42,470 nucleotides of DNA from an uncultured Prevotella sp. (GCA_900543155.1 UQQN01000004.1:1-42470); one strand, 5' to 3'. Counted from the stretch's first letter, positions 14,918-24,166 are shown. The notes: generated by a model not told the origin, from the sequence alone. Program-made: numbers and translations.

Positions 14918-16837
14918 TTAGCCTTGCTTATTTCTTAAGCGTTCAGCATTGCGACTTTTGGGTGTTTTCTTTTCTTGTTCTTTTTGTTTAATAAGTTCGC
15001 GTGGCTTTTGTTCGTTGAGCGGTAAGGCCTTAATTTGCCAATTTTGCTCAATATCCCAATTAGCACGTACGCTAAACTTTTGCGGATAGTAATATACTTC
15101 CTCTGCTTGGCGATCTTCAGAATAGCATCCTTCGTCCCACTTTCCGTTATTATTACGGTCGTTAAAGAGTCGCACGTAATAATCATTAGGCGATATATAG
15201 AAGAAGTCTGCACGACCATTCTCCACCTTTATCTGCTTTACAAACTTTCCACTCGTATTAAGCAGTTGTACCACAGCATTCGTAGGAGCATCAGGAATCA
15301 CGAGGAAAAGAGAACCATAAGCATCGGCTGTATTGATGCGAAATTTCATGTCTAACGTCTTGTTTACCTTTCCCGAAATACCTTCTACGGCAACCGAGTC
15401 AACATTAAGCACATACTCTTGTCCAGGTCGCCATTCAGCCCTCAGTGTGTAATTGAGCAAGCGTAATGAGTCTGATTCAAGTTTAAACCTTGCCTCTTGA
15501 TAGGTACTATCCACCTTCACATAAAGGTGGAATGCGGTAGTATCTATCTTTATAGCTGGCTCGGCAAGTGTAAAGTGAATGTTTTGGTCGGGCTTCATGT
15601 CCATTCGCGCTGAACACTTTAATGCCAAGGGTTTAACAGGTGGAGTTTCTTGCGAAAAGTCACCATCTTTATGTCTTTTTTCGAGAGCTTTTCGCCATTT
15701 AGCCAAATCTTCGGCTGCAAACTTTTGGCGTTTGGCATACGAGAACTGTGGCACTAATTCAAGCGTATCAGTCCGCATATAAGTTTGCGAGGTCGAATCG
15801 TTAGTTGCTTCATAAGTATAGGCTATTGCCAAAGTATCTTGATTCACAAGAGCTGTATCGCGTAGCCAATATGTCAATGTATCATTTCCCACAGAACGTT
15901 CCACCATAAAAGCATTTGTGGCATCGAAATTCAAACCACGCACTTCAGGAATATACTTAGAGGGAGCCGTGAAATAAGTAGTAAACTTTTCGGGCTCACG
16001 TGTAGATTTTAGCAACTGTCGAGTGGTGTTTTTTTCTGTAAAAGCAAGAAGCAACACATCATCGGGCAAGAAGTGCGTATATCGCACACTTTTTATAGTA
16101 TCAATGCGCACAGTGTCTGCCCAAAGTGTATCGTGACGGATGTCGGGGAATGATGAAGGCACAATGTCTTCGCGATTAAATGCAAACATTTCGCCACGCA
16201 CATATTTAAAGTCGCCATCCATATCCTTCAACGCATAAATGCGATATTTACCTGGCGCCACTCCTTTAATGCTAAAGTGACCATTTCCATCTGTGCGTGC
16301 CACACGGTCGAAGGGCAATGTTGTAAACGCTGAGTCAGACAAGTTACTGTGCAAACCCACTAAGATACCTTTTACAGGTTCAAGATCTTCGGCATTAAGC
16401 ACATTTCCTGCCACCTGCATCGTGTCGAGTTGTGCGCCTGTACTAAAATAATAAGTAAAATTACCAAGCGCATTTCCTTCATTCGTGTCTACAATCGCAT
16501 CGCTAAAGTCCACTGTATAGGTAGTATTTTCCTTCAAAGAGTCAGCAAGTTGCACAGTTATACGCTTACCTGCTACTTTAATTTCGGGCATTTGCACTTG
16601 CGGAGGCGAAATAATTACCTTTTCTTGTGCATTTTCTACCTTGATAAGTTCATCGAACACAATGCTTACTTTTTTGGTATGCTCATTTGTGCCACCTAAT
16701 GCAGGCGACATATGTACGATGCGCGGAGGAGTTTCATCGAAAGGTCCACCATCAGGACCTGAACCAGGATTGGCACAAGCCACAATGAGTAACGCAGCGG
16801 TTAATATAGTAAGTATTTTGCTAATAAGTTTGAGCAT
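14918..16837 (-). CDS. Surface or periplasmic lipoprotein with N-terminal Ig-like (Big_5) domain
   Basis: A 639-residue lipoprotein. The lipobox LLIVAC places the modified cysteine at about residue 21. Residues 35-135 form a Big_5-type Ig domain (TPPRIVHMSPALGGTNE; DELIKVENAQEKVIISP; TYTVDFSDAIVDTNEGN). A carboxypeptidase-regulatory-like beta-sandwich follows (about 145-210; GNVLNAEDLEPVKGILVGLH, ARTDGNGHFSIKGVAPGKY). The middle and C-terminal parts are beta-rich and of unknown role. The tail (KQKEQEKKTPKSRNAERLRN) is very basic. Conserved next to rpoN in related genomes as far as I recall. Function unknown. Confidence 0.85.
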   Translation of the reverse strand: MLKLISKILTILTAALLIVACANPGSGPDGGPFDETPPRIVHMSPALGGTNEHTKKVSIVFDELIKVENAQEKVIISPPQVQMPEIKVAGKRITVQLADSLKENTTYTVDFSDAIVDTNEGNALGNFTYYFSTGAQLDTMQVAGNVLNAEDLEPVKGILVGLHSNLSDSAFTTLPFDRVARTDGNGHFSIKGVAPGKYRIYALKDMDGDFKYVRGEMFAFNREDIVPSSFPDIRHDTLWADTVRIDTIKSVRYTHFLPDDVLLLAFTEKNTTRQLLKSTREPEKFTTYFTAPSKYIPEVRGLNFDATNAFMVERSVGNDTLTYWLRDTALVNQDTLAIAYTYEATNDSTSQTYMRTDTLELVPQFSYAKRQKFAAEDLAKWRKALEKRHKDGDFSQETPPVKPLALKCSARMDMKPDQNIHFTLAEPAIKIDTTAFHLYVKVDSTYQEARFKLESDSLRLLNYTLRAEWRPGQEYVLNVDSVAVEGISGKVNKTLDMKFRINTADAYGSLFLVIPDAPTNAVVQLLNTSGKFVKQIKVENGRADFFYISPNDYYVRLFNDRNNNGKWDEGCYSEDRQAEEVYYYPQKFSVRANWDIEQNWQIKALPLNEQKPRELIKQKEQEKKTPKSRNAERLRNKQG

Positions 16838-16894
16838 ATTGTGTTCAAAGTTTGTTCTATAAATAGGATGACTACCTACTTTATAAATTGGACA

Positions 16895-18403
16895 TTAAGC
16901 ATTCAGTTTCAAAACTTGTTCAATAATTTCTCGATTGTTACTCAGTCGTGGCACCTTATGTTGTCCGCCAAGTTTACCACGGCTTTTAAGCCAATCATTG
17001 AAAAGTCCTTTGCGTGCTTTTACCAGTTGCAAGCGCTGCAAGGTAATATCCTTATGTCGCTTTGCCTCGTAGTCAGAGTTTATGCGCTGCAAAGCCTGGT
17101 CTAACACTTCGGCAAACTGTTCTAAGTCAGCAGGTTCTTTGTCAAATTCTATTACCCATTGATGACGACATTTACCTTCATCGTTCATAAACACAGGAGC
17201 TGCAGTATATTCGCTCACCGAAGCGCCTGTCTTTAAACAAGCTTCGTGCAAACCTTTCTCTGCGTTATCTACAATTAGTTCCTCACCAAAAGCATTGATA
17301 AAACTCTTCGTGCGACCACTAATTATAAATTTATAGGGATTAGTAGATGTAAACTTCACTGTATCACCTATCTGATAGCGCCAAAGACCGCAAGTAGTAC
17401 TTATCACAATGGCATAGTTCTTATTTTTCTCCACTGCCCAAAGCGGAAGTACTGTAGGATTAGTTTTTCCCACTTCTTCGAGCGGAATAAATTCATAGAA
17501 CACGCCATAATCTATCATCAGCAACATGGCTGCATCAAGCGGATCGTTTTGCAAACCAAAGAAGCCTTCTGATGCGTTATATGTTTCCATATAATGCATG
17601 TGCGTAGAACGAATCAATCTATGATATTGGTCACGATAAGGAGTAAATGCTACACCACCATGGAAGAATACCTCCAAGTTAGGCCAAATTTCATCGAGAT
17701 ATTGTTTTCCGCTAATTTCGAGCATACGAGTAATCACAGCCATCATCCATGACGGCACACCCGAAATATTAGTAACATTTTTGTGTATTGCCATTTCGGC
17801 TATACGGTCACGCTTTTCCTCAAAGTCGCTAAGCAATGCGATTTTTTTAGAAGGAACACGCACAAGGTTTACTAACGGATTGATATTTTCAATGAGAATT
17901 GCACTCAAATCACCTACCAACGAACCAGCCACATTATAGTTAGGTGCATGACTACCACCCAATATCAAGGCTTTACCATCAAAGAGTTTGCTCAATGGAT
18001 TGTTATGCAGGTAGAGTGCTACTGCATCTGTTCCACCTTGATAATGTGTATCATGAAGCCCATTCTTACTCACAGGAATAAACTTGCTCTTATCGTTGGT
18101 CGTACCCGATGACTTTGCATACCACTTTACCCATCCGGGCCAAAGCACATTACGTTCACCATGTCGCATACGATCTATATACCCTTTCAATTCCTCATAA
18201 GTATTTACAGGGACTTGAGCAGCAAATTCCTCGTAACTTCTAATATTGCTATATTTATAATGGTTTCCCCATTCTGTATCCGCAGCTGCTTTAAGCAAAT
18301 GCTCAAGAACGCCGCGCTGAATATCTTCGGCACGACTTTCGTATTGTTCAATAGCACGTAATCGACTATTAAACACGGGGCGTATGATTGATGTCAGATT
18401 CAT
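16895..18403 (-). CDS. GH3 auxin-responsive-promoter family protein (acyl-adenylating)
   Basis: A 502-residue member of the GH3 family, relatives of plant acyl-acid amido synthetases in the ANL adenylating superfamily. The ATP/AMP-binding motif is YAKSSGTTNDKSKFIPVS (about 91-108). Further conserved blocks are GVPSWMMAVI, MHYMETYNASEGFFGLQ (second AMP-site motif), and LWRYQIGDTVKF. Bacterial members are widespread in Bacteroidota, but their acid and amine substrates are unknown. The ATG at 18403 matches the usual start of homologues. Its promoter, 18412-18442, lies inside an interspersed repeat and would give a leader of only about five bases. Confidence 0.9.
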   Translation of the reverse strand: MNLTSIIRPVFNSRLRAIEQYESRAEDIQRGVLEHLLKAAADTEWGNHYKYSNIRSYEEFAAQVPVNTYEELKGYIDRMRHGERNVLWPGWVKWYAKSSGTTNDKSKFIPVSKNGLHDTHYQGGTDAVALYLHNNPLSKLFDGKALILGGSHAPNYNVAGSLVGDLSAILIENINPLVNLVRVPSKKIALLSDFEEKRDRIAEMAIHKNVTNISGVPSWMMAVITRMLEISGKQYLDEIWPNLEVFFHGGVAFTPYRDQYHRLIRSTHMHYMETYNASEGFFGLQNDPLDAAMLLMIDYGVFYEFIPLEEVGKTNPTVLPLWAVEKNKNYAIVISTTCGLWRYQIGDTVKFTSTNPYKFIISGRTKSFINAFGEELIVDNAEKGLHEACLKTGASVSEYTAAPVFMNDEGKCRHQWVIEFDKEPADLEQFAEVLDQALQRINSDYEAKRHKDITLQRLQLVKARKGLFNDWLKSRGKLGGQHKVPRLSNNREIIEQVLKLNA

Positions 18404-18411
18404 AACAAGTG

Positions 18412-18442
18412 CAAAGTTAGTGCAAACTGAGTGTAGTACAAA
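18412..18442 (-). promoter_or_regulatory. Consensus promoter inside repeat copy 1, driving the GH3-like gene
   Basis: On the minus strand TTTG (18442-18439), a 19-bp spacer and TAACTTTG (18419-18412) match both Bacteroidota promoter boxes exactly. Transcription should begin near 18408, leaving a nearly leaderless mRNA for the start codon at 18403. Confidence 0.7.
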
Positions 18443-18497
18443 GAGAAAAACTTGTTTTTATTTTTGGACTACCGAAGTGCAGCCTAACTTCGTGAAA

Positions 18498-18528
18498 CAA
18501 AGTTAGTGCAAACCGAATGCAATACAAA
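18498..18528 (-). promoter_or_regulatory. Second consensus promoter inside repeat copy 2
   Basis: TTTG (18528-18525), 19 bp, TAACTTTG (18505-18498) on the minus strand: same boxes and spacing as copy 1, also pointing at the GH3-like gene about 90 bp away. Confidence 0.6.
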
Positions 18529-18660
18529 ATAAAAAGCCTTTGGATTTTTATTTTTATTGCTGAGGTGCAGCCTAACTTCGTGTCAGCAAAGTGCAAACTG
18601 AGTGTAGTACAAAGAGAAAAACTTGTTTTTATTTTTTCCATCCATATCCTCCTACAAACC

Positions 18661-18703
18661 AAATTAGTGCAAACCAAGTCATACACTCGGTTTGCACTAA
18701 TTT
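18661..18703 (-). terminator. Hairpin downstream of dsbD built from the repeat end
   Basis: AAATTAGTGCAAACC (18661-18675) pairs perfectly with 18689-18703 over 15 bp, 15 bp beyond the dsbD stop. The arm sequence is the start of the interspersed repeat, so the terminator appears to be recruited from it. Confidence 0.6.
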
Positions 18704-18717
18704 CATTTATAAAGAGT

Positions 18718-20754
18718 TTAGTCTTGCTTATAGTTTTCCAAACCCTTCTTCAAGTAGTCCACAAATTTATCAACATTTTCGTCATACGAATATGAAGAAT
18801 TAAGGGGTTGTCCATTATTATCAAGCAACACATAGAAAGGTTGAGCATTGGCACCAAACTTAGAGCGTTGCAAATAACTCCACTTATCACCCACGGTACG
18901 CAACGTAGTAGTCTGACCATTCTCGTTTACTTCAATAGGTTCAGGAAGCGGAGCCTTTTCGTCTACATAGAGCGAAATAAGCACATAATCCTTAGTGAGC
19001 AAATCGCGCACCTTTGCATCATGCCATACGGCAAGCTCCATCTTACGACAGTTCACACAACCATGCCCCGTAAAGTCAACCATCACAGGTTTACCTGTTT
19101 GACGAGCATAAGCCATACCTGCCTCATAGTCTGTAAACTTAGCCTCAATCTTCACAGGGTCAAGATTAAAGTCTTGTGTAGACATAGGAGGAGCAAAAGC
19201 ACTTACAGCCTTAACAGGAGCGCCCCACAAACCAGGTACCATATAAACTGCAAAAGCCAATGATATCAGCGCCAAGAAGAAGCGAGGCACAGAAGTATGC
19301 TGTTCATCTTCATCATCATGTGGGAATTTAATCGCACCAAGCAAATACACACCCAACAACGCAAAGATTACAATCCAAAGTGCAAGGAAGGTTTCGCGAT
19401 CAAGAATGTGCCAACCATATGCCAAGTCTGCTACCGAAAGGAACTTCAAAGCAAAAGCCAATTCCAAGAAACCAAGAACAACCTTTACATTGTTAAGCCA
19501 ACCACCACTCTTAGGCGCACTCTTAAGCCATGTGGGGAAGAGCGCAAAGAGTGTGAAAGGCAATGCCAAGGCAATGGCAAAACCCAACATACCAATGGTA
19601 GGAGCAAGTGCTGAACCACCTGTAGTACTGATTTCTACCAACAAGAAACCAATGATAGGACCTGTACACGAGAAGCTAACCAATGAAAGTGTAAACGCCA
19701 TCAAGAAGATACTGAGCAAACCCGTAGTCTTTTCAGCTTTACTATCTACAGCATCACCCCACTTGCTGGGCAATGTAATTTCAAAACCACCAAAGAAACT
19801 GGCAGCAAAAACTACCAACATCAAGAAGAAGAGGATGTTAAACACCGCATTGGTAGAAAGGTCGTTGAGCGCATTCGCACCAAAAATAGTGGTGATTATC
19901 AATCCTAAAGCTACATAAATCACCACAATGCTAATGCCATAAGTCACCGCATCACGAATACCCTTTTTTCTATCGCCTGAACGCTTCAAGAAGAAACTTA
20001 CCGTCATGGGGATAATAGGCCATACACAAGGTGTGCAGAGTGCAATAAGTCCACCAATAAAACCAAGGAAGAATATGTAATACCAAGCCTTACCGCTCAC
20101 ATCGTTAGCGTCTTCGCCAAAGCTTTTCAATTCCTTCACTACGGGGGTCCACAATGCTTGAACCGCAGTGCTATCAAGTGCTTGTACAGGCACTACGGCA
20201 GTATCTGCCGCTGCAGTAGGGCTACCCAATGTGTCTACTGCTTGAGGTTGCGCAGATTCTTGTGCAGCCTTTTCCTCCTCTGCCTTAGTTTCGGCTGTAG
20301 GTGCAGGACCATCTGTGCCCTTTACTTTAGCATCTACACTTGTGGGAGGAAGACAATTCTCATCGTTGCAAGCACCATATTTAAGGTAGCCTTTCAATTC
20401 ATAGTCTTTGTCGAGCAACTCCACGCGCTGCGTAAACGTAGCGCTACCCTCAAAGAATGTTACGGGCATCTCAAAGATAGGGTCTTGCATCGTCTTGGCT
20501 CCAGGACCTGCCTTAAGCGAGCCTTTAAGTTTAGCACCCTTAATTTTGTCTACACCAAACTGTGCACGGGTAGGACCACCCTCACCAATATTGGTAGAGT
20601 AAATGTGCCAACCTGGTTGTGCTGTACCAGTAAAGACGATGTCGATGGTGGTTGCATTCACGCGCTTGTACTTCACGCTGAAATTTACCTGCGCCTGCAC
20701 TGCCATCACAGCAGTGATAAGGAGCATCATTGTCAGTGAAAAAAATCTCTTCAT
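18718..20754 (-). CDS. dsbD: DsbD-type thiol:disulfide interchange protein
   Basis: Carries electrons from cytoplasmic thioredoxin across the inner membrane to periplasmic partners. A signal peptide (about 1-21) precedes an N-terminal DsbD-alpha-like domain (about 22-150) with the cysteine pair CNDENC. A low-complexity Ala/Glu/Pro linker follows (about 152-195). The eight-helix membrane domain (about 220-510) has CTPCVWPIIPMTVSFF and SFSCTGPIIG, the two membrane cysteines. The C-terminal thioredoxin domain (about 545-678) has GHGCVNCRKME, the CxxC redox site. The 678-residue length is normal for Bacteroidota. Transcribed alone. Confidence 0.93.
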   Translation of the reverse strand: MKRFFSLTMMLLITAVMAVQAQVNFSVKYKRVNATTIDIVFTGTAQPGWHIYSTNIGEGGPTRAQFGVDKIKGAKLKGSLKAGPGAKTMQDPIFEMPVTFFEGSATFTQRVELLDKDYELKGYLKYGACNDENCLPPTSVDAKVKGTDGPAPTAETKAEEEKAAQESAQPQAVDTLGSPTAAADTAVVPVQALDSTAVQALWTPVVKELKSFGEDANDVSGKAWYYIFFLGFIGGLIALCTPCVWPIIPMTVSFFLKRSGDRKKGIRDAVTYGISIVVIYVALGLIITTIFGANALNDLSTNAVFNILFFLMLVVFAASFFGGFEITLPSKWGDAVDSKAEKTTGLLSIFLMAFTLSLVSFSCTGPIIGFLLVEISTTGGSALAPTIGMLGFAIALALPFTLFALFPTWLKSAPKSGGWLNNVKVVLGFLELAFALKFLSVADLAYGWHILDRETFLALWIVIFALLGVYLLGAIKFPHDDEDEQHTSVPRFFLALISLAFAVYMVPGLWGAPVKAVSAFAPPMSTQDFNLDPVKIEAKFTDYEAGMAYARQTGKPVMVDFTGHGCVNCRKMELAVWHDAKVRDLLTKDYVLISLYVDEKAPLPEPIEVNENGQTTTLRTVGDKWSYLQRSKFGANAQPFYVLLDNNGQPLNSSYSYDENVDKFVDYLKKGLENYKQD

Positions 20755-20839
20755 TGATTATAGTTGATCTGTTATGGGCAACTGCTAGTAAATGCCAGTT
20801 GTTTAGTTTTTAGATAATAAACTTATGACAAAAGCTTTA

Positions 20840-20847
20840 CAAACTTA
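20840..20847 (-). promoter_or_regulatory. Candidate -7 element for dsbD
   Basis: TAAGTTTG on the minus strand, 86 bp before the dsbD start. No matching -33 box is clear. The rest of 20755-21044 shows no further element I recognise. Confidence 0.4.
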
Positions 20848-21044
20848 GCCCTTCTCATCACGCTTAATCTCCTAAACTAAGCAACCAACGATTATTAGAA
20901 CCGCCGTTATATATTATTTTGGGCACAAAATTACTACTTTTTTGGGTTCTGAGCAAACAAACTGCTGTGTGTCAAGGGGATATGACAAGAAAATGTGTAA
21001 CTTCGCCACCTATTCATAGCTATCTTATTGCAATCTCACTGTCT

Positions 21045-21632
21045 ATGTCCATCAAACTCATCCCTATCAGGCGCTGCGCCACGTGGATTAAACGTTTCCG
21101 CCACCGTCGTGGTTACGGCATTCACTCTCCTTTTGCCTTTAACTTTGTAACTGGCGTAGTTTACGAAACGGGAACATATTATGCCTACCAAGCCTTGCGT
21201 CAACGCTACGACCTCACACCTTGCAAACATGGTTTAAGATGGAAGGATGCCAAATTTCTGTTTAGACTAGCAAACTTTCAGCGTCCTACCACTGCTTTTT
21301 TACAAGGTTTTGGGTCTGACGGATTGACACAGGCACTACTCAACGCAGGCAGTTGTCACACACTATTTTTAGACCCATCATTGCAAGCCTCAGCCCACAT
21401 GGTAGTAATGGATAGCAGTTGGACACTCGAAACAGCCCGTCTTCACTTACTTGCTCTACCACCCGGTGGCATGTTAGTGATGCAAGGTGTTGGCCATGGC
21501 ATTCAACAATCAAATTGGAAAGAGCTACTTAGTATGTCCCAAGCTCAAATTACCTTTAACCTCTATGATTGGGGCATCATAATGTACCGACCCGAATTGC
21601 AGCGAGCACATTACATCATAAATTATTTTTAG
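21045..21632 (+). CDS. Methyltransferase-like protein of unknown function
   Basis: The reading frame opens at 20919, but the first 42 codons look like untranslated leader. ATG 21045 puts the conserved opening (RFRHRRGYGIHSPFAFNFVTGVVYE) near the N-terminus, as in Bacteroidales homologues. The 195-residue product resembles the class I SAM-methyltransferase fold in layout: a hydrophobic strand after a glycine turn (FLQGFGSDGLTQALLNAG), then SCHTLFLDPS, and a late LLALPPGGMLVMQGVG resembling the strand-4 region. The usual GxGxG loop is not clear, so activity is doubtful. It lies 31 bp before the adenosyltransferase, so is probably co-transcribed. Confidence 0.7.
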   Translation: MSIKLIPIRRCATWIKRFRHRRGYGIHSPFAFNFVTGVVYETGTYYAYQALRQRYDLTPCKHGLRWKDAKFLFRLANFQRPTTAFLQGFGSDGLTQALLNAGSCHTLFLDPSLQASAHMVVMDSSWTLETARLHLLALPPGGMLVMQGVGHGIQQSNWKELLSMSQAQITFNLYDWGIIMYRPELQRAHYIINYF

Positions 21633-21663
21633 CTCCTTAGAATTTTAAATTCCACACTTAACC

Positions 21664-22230
21664 ATGATTTTTACTAAACAAGGTGACAACGGCACCACCT
21701 CACTTCCCGATGGTACACGTGTAAACAAAGACCATATAGCCATTGAGTTCTATGGCACTCTCGATGAACTTAGTAGTCACATAGGATGGCTTGCAGCTGA
21801 CATTACTGCCGAACTTGCCATTCCCTTTCAACACGAACTGCAACTATTAGAACAAGCACAACGCCTCTTCTTTAATTTGGCTGTAGACCGCAATAGTGAT
21901 AACCAACAAGATTTTCCTACTCCACAAAAAACTGACGTTGAAGCACTCGAAGCACAAATAAAAGCCATAGATACCGAAGTGGACGGACTATTTAAGGGCT
22001 TTGTACTGCCTGGTGGACATTCTCTTGCTGCACATGCTCATGTGGTACGCACACAATGCAGACGTGTAGAACGTCAATGGATAGCCATGCTACAAATGAA
22101 ACAAGCTGAATTTCTGCACATTAATCAGTCTGAAACATTGCCCTATATCAATCGCTTATCCGACTTTTTATATGCCATAGCCAAAAAAATCAACTATTTG
22201 ACGGGATTCAACGAAAAAAAAGCACATTGA
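21664..22230 (+). CDS. PduO-type cob(I)alamin adenosyltransferase
   Basis: Adds the 5'-deoxyadenosyl group of ATP to cob(I)alamin, giving coenzyme B12. The ATP-binding N-terminus is FTKQGDNGTTSLPDGTRVNKDH (the TKxGDxGxT motif). ELSSHIGW follows, and helix FVLPGGHSLAAHAHVVRTQCRRVERQ carries the conserved arginines. The C-terminal NRLSDFLYAIAK is also conserved. Its 188 residues match the family. No cobalamin-dependent enzyme or riboswitch is in the window; the vitamin form is probably used elsewhere, for example by methylmalonyl-CoA mutase. Confidence 0.94.
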   Translation: MIFTKQGDNGTTSLPDGTRVNKDHIAIEFYGTLDELSSHIGWLAADITAELAIPFQHELQLLEQAQRLFFNLAVDRNSDNQQDFPTPQKTDVEALEAQIKAIDTEVDGLFKGFVLPGGHSLAAHAHVVRTQCRRVERQWIAMLQMKQAEFLHINQSETLPYINRLSDFLYAIAKKINYLTGFNEKKAH

Positions 22231-22232
22231 AT

Positions 22233-22263
22233 GTTGCTTTATTGAATTAAAAACGTACTTTTG
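22233..22263 (+). promoter_or_regulatory. Promoter of the DUF2795 gene
   Basis: GTTG (22233-22236), a 19-bp spacer, then TACTTTTG (22256-22263). The transcript would start near 22267, giving an 85-90 base leader with a short ACCGT/ACGGT pair. Confidence 0.65.
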
Positions 22264-22354
22264 CCGCCAAAACGCAGAATAAAACCGTAAAAAGTAATTT
22301 TATAACGGTATAAAAAATAAACCACATTGTAAAATCTATAACCCATAAATAACT

Positions 22355-22576
22355 ATGTATTGGACATTAGAATTGGCCTCGAAGCTCGAAGATGCTCCTT
22401 GGCCCGCAACAAAAGACGAACTTATTGACTATGCTATGCGTTCGGGTGCTCCTATGGAGGTCGTAGAAAACCTTCAAGAACTCGAAGACGAGGGCGAAAT
22501 ATACGAAACCATTGAAGATGTTTGGCCCGACTATCCCACAAAAGAGGATTTCCTCTTCAACGAGGACGAATACTAA
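22355..22576 (+). CDS. DUF2795 small acidic protein
   Basis: A 73-residue protein covering the DUF2795 domain: WTLELASKLEDAPWPATKDELIDYAMRSGAP, then VVENLQELEDEGEIYETIEDVWPDYP. It is rich in Glu and Asp. Members are common in Bacteroidota and cyanobacteria with no assigned biochemical role. It has its own promoter and a strong terminator. The last seven codons and the terminator region are repeated beyond the ATPase gene at 24278-24374. Confidence 0.88.
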   Translation: MYWTLELASKLEDAPWPATKDELIDYAMRSGAPMEVVENLQELEDEGEIYETIEDVWPDYPTKEDFLFNEDEY

Positions 22577-22617
22577 TCGCTCAAACAACTATGTAAATAG
22601 CTTAAAGCGTTGAATAT

Positions 22618-22661
22618 AAGCGGTATAGGAATTGTGAGACAATATTCCTATACCGCTTTTT
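22618..22661 (+). terminator. Intrinsic terminator of the DUF2795 gene
   Basis: AAGCGGTATAGGAAT (22618-22632) pairs perfectly with 22644-22658 over 15 bp with an 11-base loop, ending in TTTTT. Confidence 0.88.
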
Positions 22662-22758
22662 GGTACCACTTGATTATCCTTGCGATAAGTCCGTATTTAA
22701 GAATTTAATGCAATGAGCTGATTCGTTATTATTGGAATAAAAATAACTTTCAGAAAAA

Positions 22759-22789
22759 TTGTAGTATTCCTCTATATATTGTATATTTG
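22759..22789 (+). promoter_or_regulatory. Promoter of the ATPase gene
   Basis: TTG (22759-22761), a 20-bp spacer and TATATTTG (22782-22789), a good match to the Bacteroidota consensus. The position argues against the TTG codon at 22787 being the start, because it overlaps the -7 box. Confidence 0.7.
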
Positions 22790-22849
22790 CACCAAATAAG
22801 TTCGGAAAAGTGTCATTCTTGGCATAAATCAGAAGTAATTAGTGCATAC

Positions 22850-24166
22850 ATGAGGATAGAAAGAGACATAATAAATAAATTCAAGGAATGGAAAGATGCT
22901 GAAAAGCATAAGCCAATCCTGTTGAAAGGAGCCCGTCAGATTGGCAAGACATGGGCTATGGAGGAGTTTGGAAGAGAATGCTTCGACTATACGGCGAAAT
23001 TTGACTTTGACCGCCAGAAAGAGTTGCTGTCTGCCTTCACTGAGTCAAAGGAACCGGCACGCATAATAAAGGAACTCGCCCTTTATAGCCAAGTGCCACT
23101 TGTTCCAGGCAAGACACTGCTCATATTCGATGAGATACAAGAATGTGAAGAAGCGCTCAACTCGTTAAAGTATTTTTGTGAAGATGCTCCCGAATGGCAT
23201 ATTATTGCAGCAGGTTCACTGTTAGGAGTGGCTGTTAAAAGGAGGAGAATGACCGTACCAGTAGGAAAGGTGCAGGTTATGCGTATGTATCCGATTACGT
23301 TCAAAGAGTATCTGCGAGCCAGCGATTCCCAGACATTCAATTTTGTAGAACAGATAGTACAGCCAGAGAAATTGCCTCTTATTATACTTGACAAGTTGAA
23401 GTCAGAATACCGCAGATATATGGTGTCTGGAGGAATGCCGGAAGCAGCCGTAAGTATGCTTGAAAATCAGGGAATGCAAGCAGTGGACGATATATTGCAA
23501 GGCATATTGGACTTGTATGAACTTGACTTTGCCAAGTATGCAGAACCTCGCGAGATACCACGCATCCATGCTATTTGGCGTTCACTTCCATCTCAACTTG
23601 CCAAGGAAAATAGAAAGTTCATATATAAGATTATAAAGAAAGGAGCAAGAAGTCGTGATTATGAAGACGCTTTGTTGTGGCTTGAAGATGCTGGTATGAT
23701 ATATCGCGTGAATGCGGTGTCGAAACCGGGAATGCCTTTAAGTGCCTACGAAGAACCAGACATATTCAAGATTTATGCCAGTGACTGCGGACTGTTGCGA
23801 CGATTGGCCGGACTACCGGGAAGCATTGTCATTGACCCGACTGCCAATTACACAGAATTTAAAGGCGCAATGGCGGAGAATGCAGTGCTGCAAAGCCTGT
23901 TGCCATCGTATGGTTCAATGCCTTACTATTGGTCTTCGGAAGGCAAAGCAGAGATAGAGTTTCTGCTACAGCGAGAGGATGAGATAATTCCAGTTGAGGT
24001 AAAGGCCGAAAATTGTGTCAGTGGAAGAAGTATTGTTGTTTATAATGAACGTTATCAGCCCCAAAACCGCATACGTTTCTCGTTTCTCAATTTACAGCAA
24101 AATTGCGGAATGTTGGCTTGTCCCTCGCCTTTAGCTGAGTGGGCTATGAAATGGTTGCTCAAATAA
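22850..24166 (+). CDS. AAA_14 / DUF4143 ATPase
   Basis: A 438-residue P-loop ATPase. Walker A is LKGARQIGKTWAM (about 25-37) and Walker B is LLIFDEIQE (about 91-99). A sensor-like IIAAGSLLGVAV follows, then the family signature PITFKEYL. The second half (about 215-380) is DUF4143, with a restriction-endonuclease-like core (AEIEFLLQREDEIIPVEVKAE: E...(I)PVEVKAE). Such proteins are scattered by horizontal transfer in Bacteroidota; their role is unclear, with defence or toxin-like activities sometimes suggested. The start at 22850 is chosen because the frame upstream overlaps the promoter. It breaks the DUF2795 locus (see 24278-24374). Confidence 0.9.
   Translation: MRIERDIINKFKEWKDAEKHKPILLKGARQIGKTWAMEEFGRECFDYTAKFDFDRQKELLSAFTESKEPARIIKELALYSQVPLVPGKTLLIFDEIQECEEALNSLKYFCEDAPEWHIIAAGSLLGVAVKRRRMTVPVGKVQVMRMYPITFKEYLRASDSQTFNFVEQIVQPEKLPLIILDKLKSEYRRYMVSGGMPEAAVSMLENQGMQAVDDILQGILDLYELDFAKYAEPREIPRIHAIWRSLPSQLAKENRKFIYKIIKKGARSRDYEDALLWLEDAGMIYRVNAVSKPGMPLSAYEEPDIFKIYASDCGLLRRLAGLPGSIVIDPTANYTEFKGAMAENAVLQSLLPSYGSMPYYWSSEGKAEIEFLLQREDEIIPVEVKAENCVSGRSIVVYNERYQPQNRIRFSFLNLQQNCGMLACPSPLAEWAMKWLLK

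Larger units (their letters stand above)
18411..18636 (-). repeat. Three copies of a promoter-bearing interspersed repeat
   Basis: Copy 1 (18411-18494) and copy 2 (18497-18582) each open with CAAAGTTAGTGCAAAC and close with GTGCAGCCTAACTTCGTG. Copy 3 (18585-18636) is truncated and lacks the TTAG after CAAAG. Copies 1 and 3 share an exact 46-bp stretch (18420-18465 and 18591-18636). The repeat fills almost the whole gap between the GH3-like gene and dsbD. Similar sequences are familiar from Prevotella and Bacteroides intergenic regions; the number in this genome is unknown. Confidence 0.85.

Noticed and set aside
20919..21044. N-terminal extension of the methyltransferase-like protein
   Set aside because: The sequence before ATG 21045 has no protein-like character matching homologues, and the conserved part starts soon after 21045.
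21664..22354. Cobalamin riboswitch near the adenosyltransferase
   Set aside because: No B12-box-like sequence was seen upstream of 21664 or in the leader of 22355.
22787..22849. TTG start extending the ATPase by 21 codons
   Set aside because: The TTG lies inside the TATATTTG -7 box, so it would not be in the transcript; ATG 22850 begins the conserved RERDI-like N-terminus.
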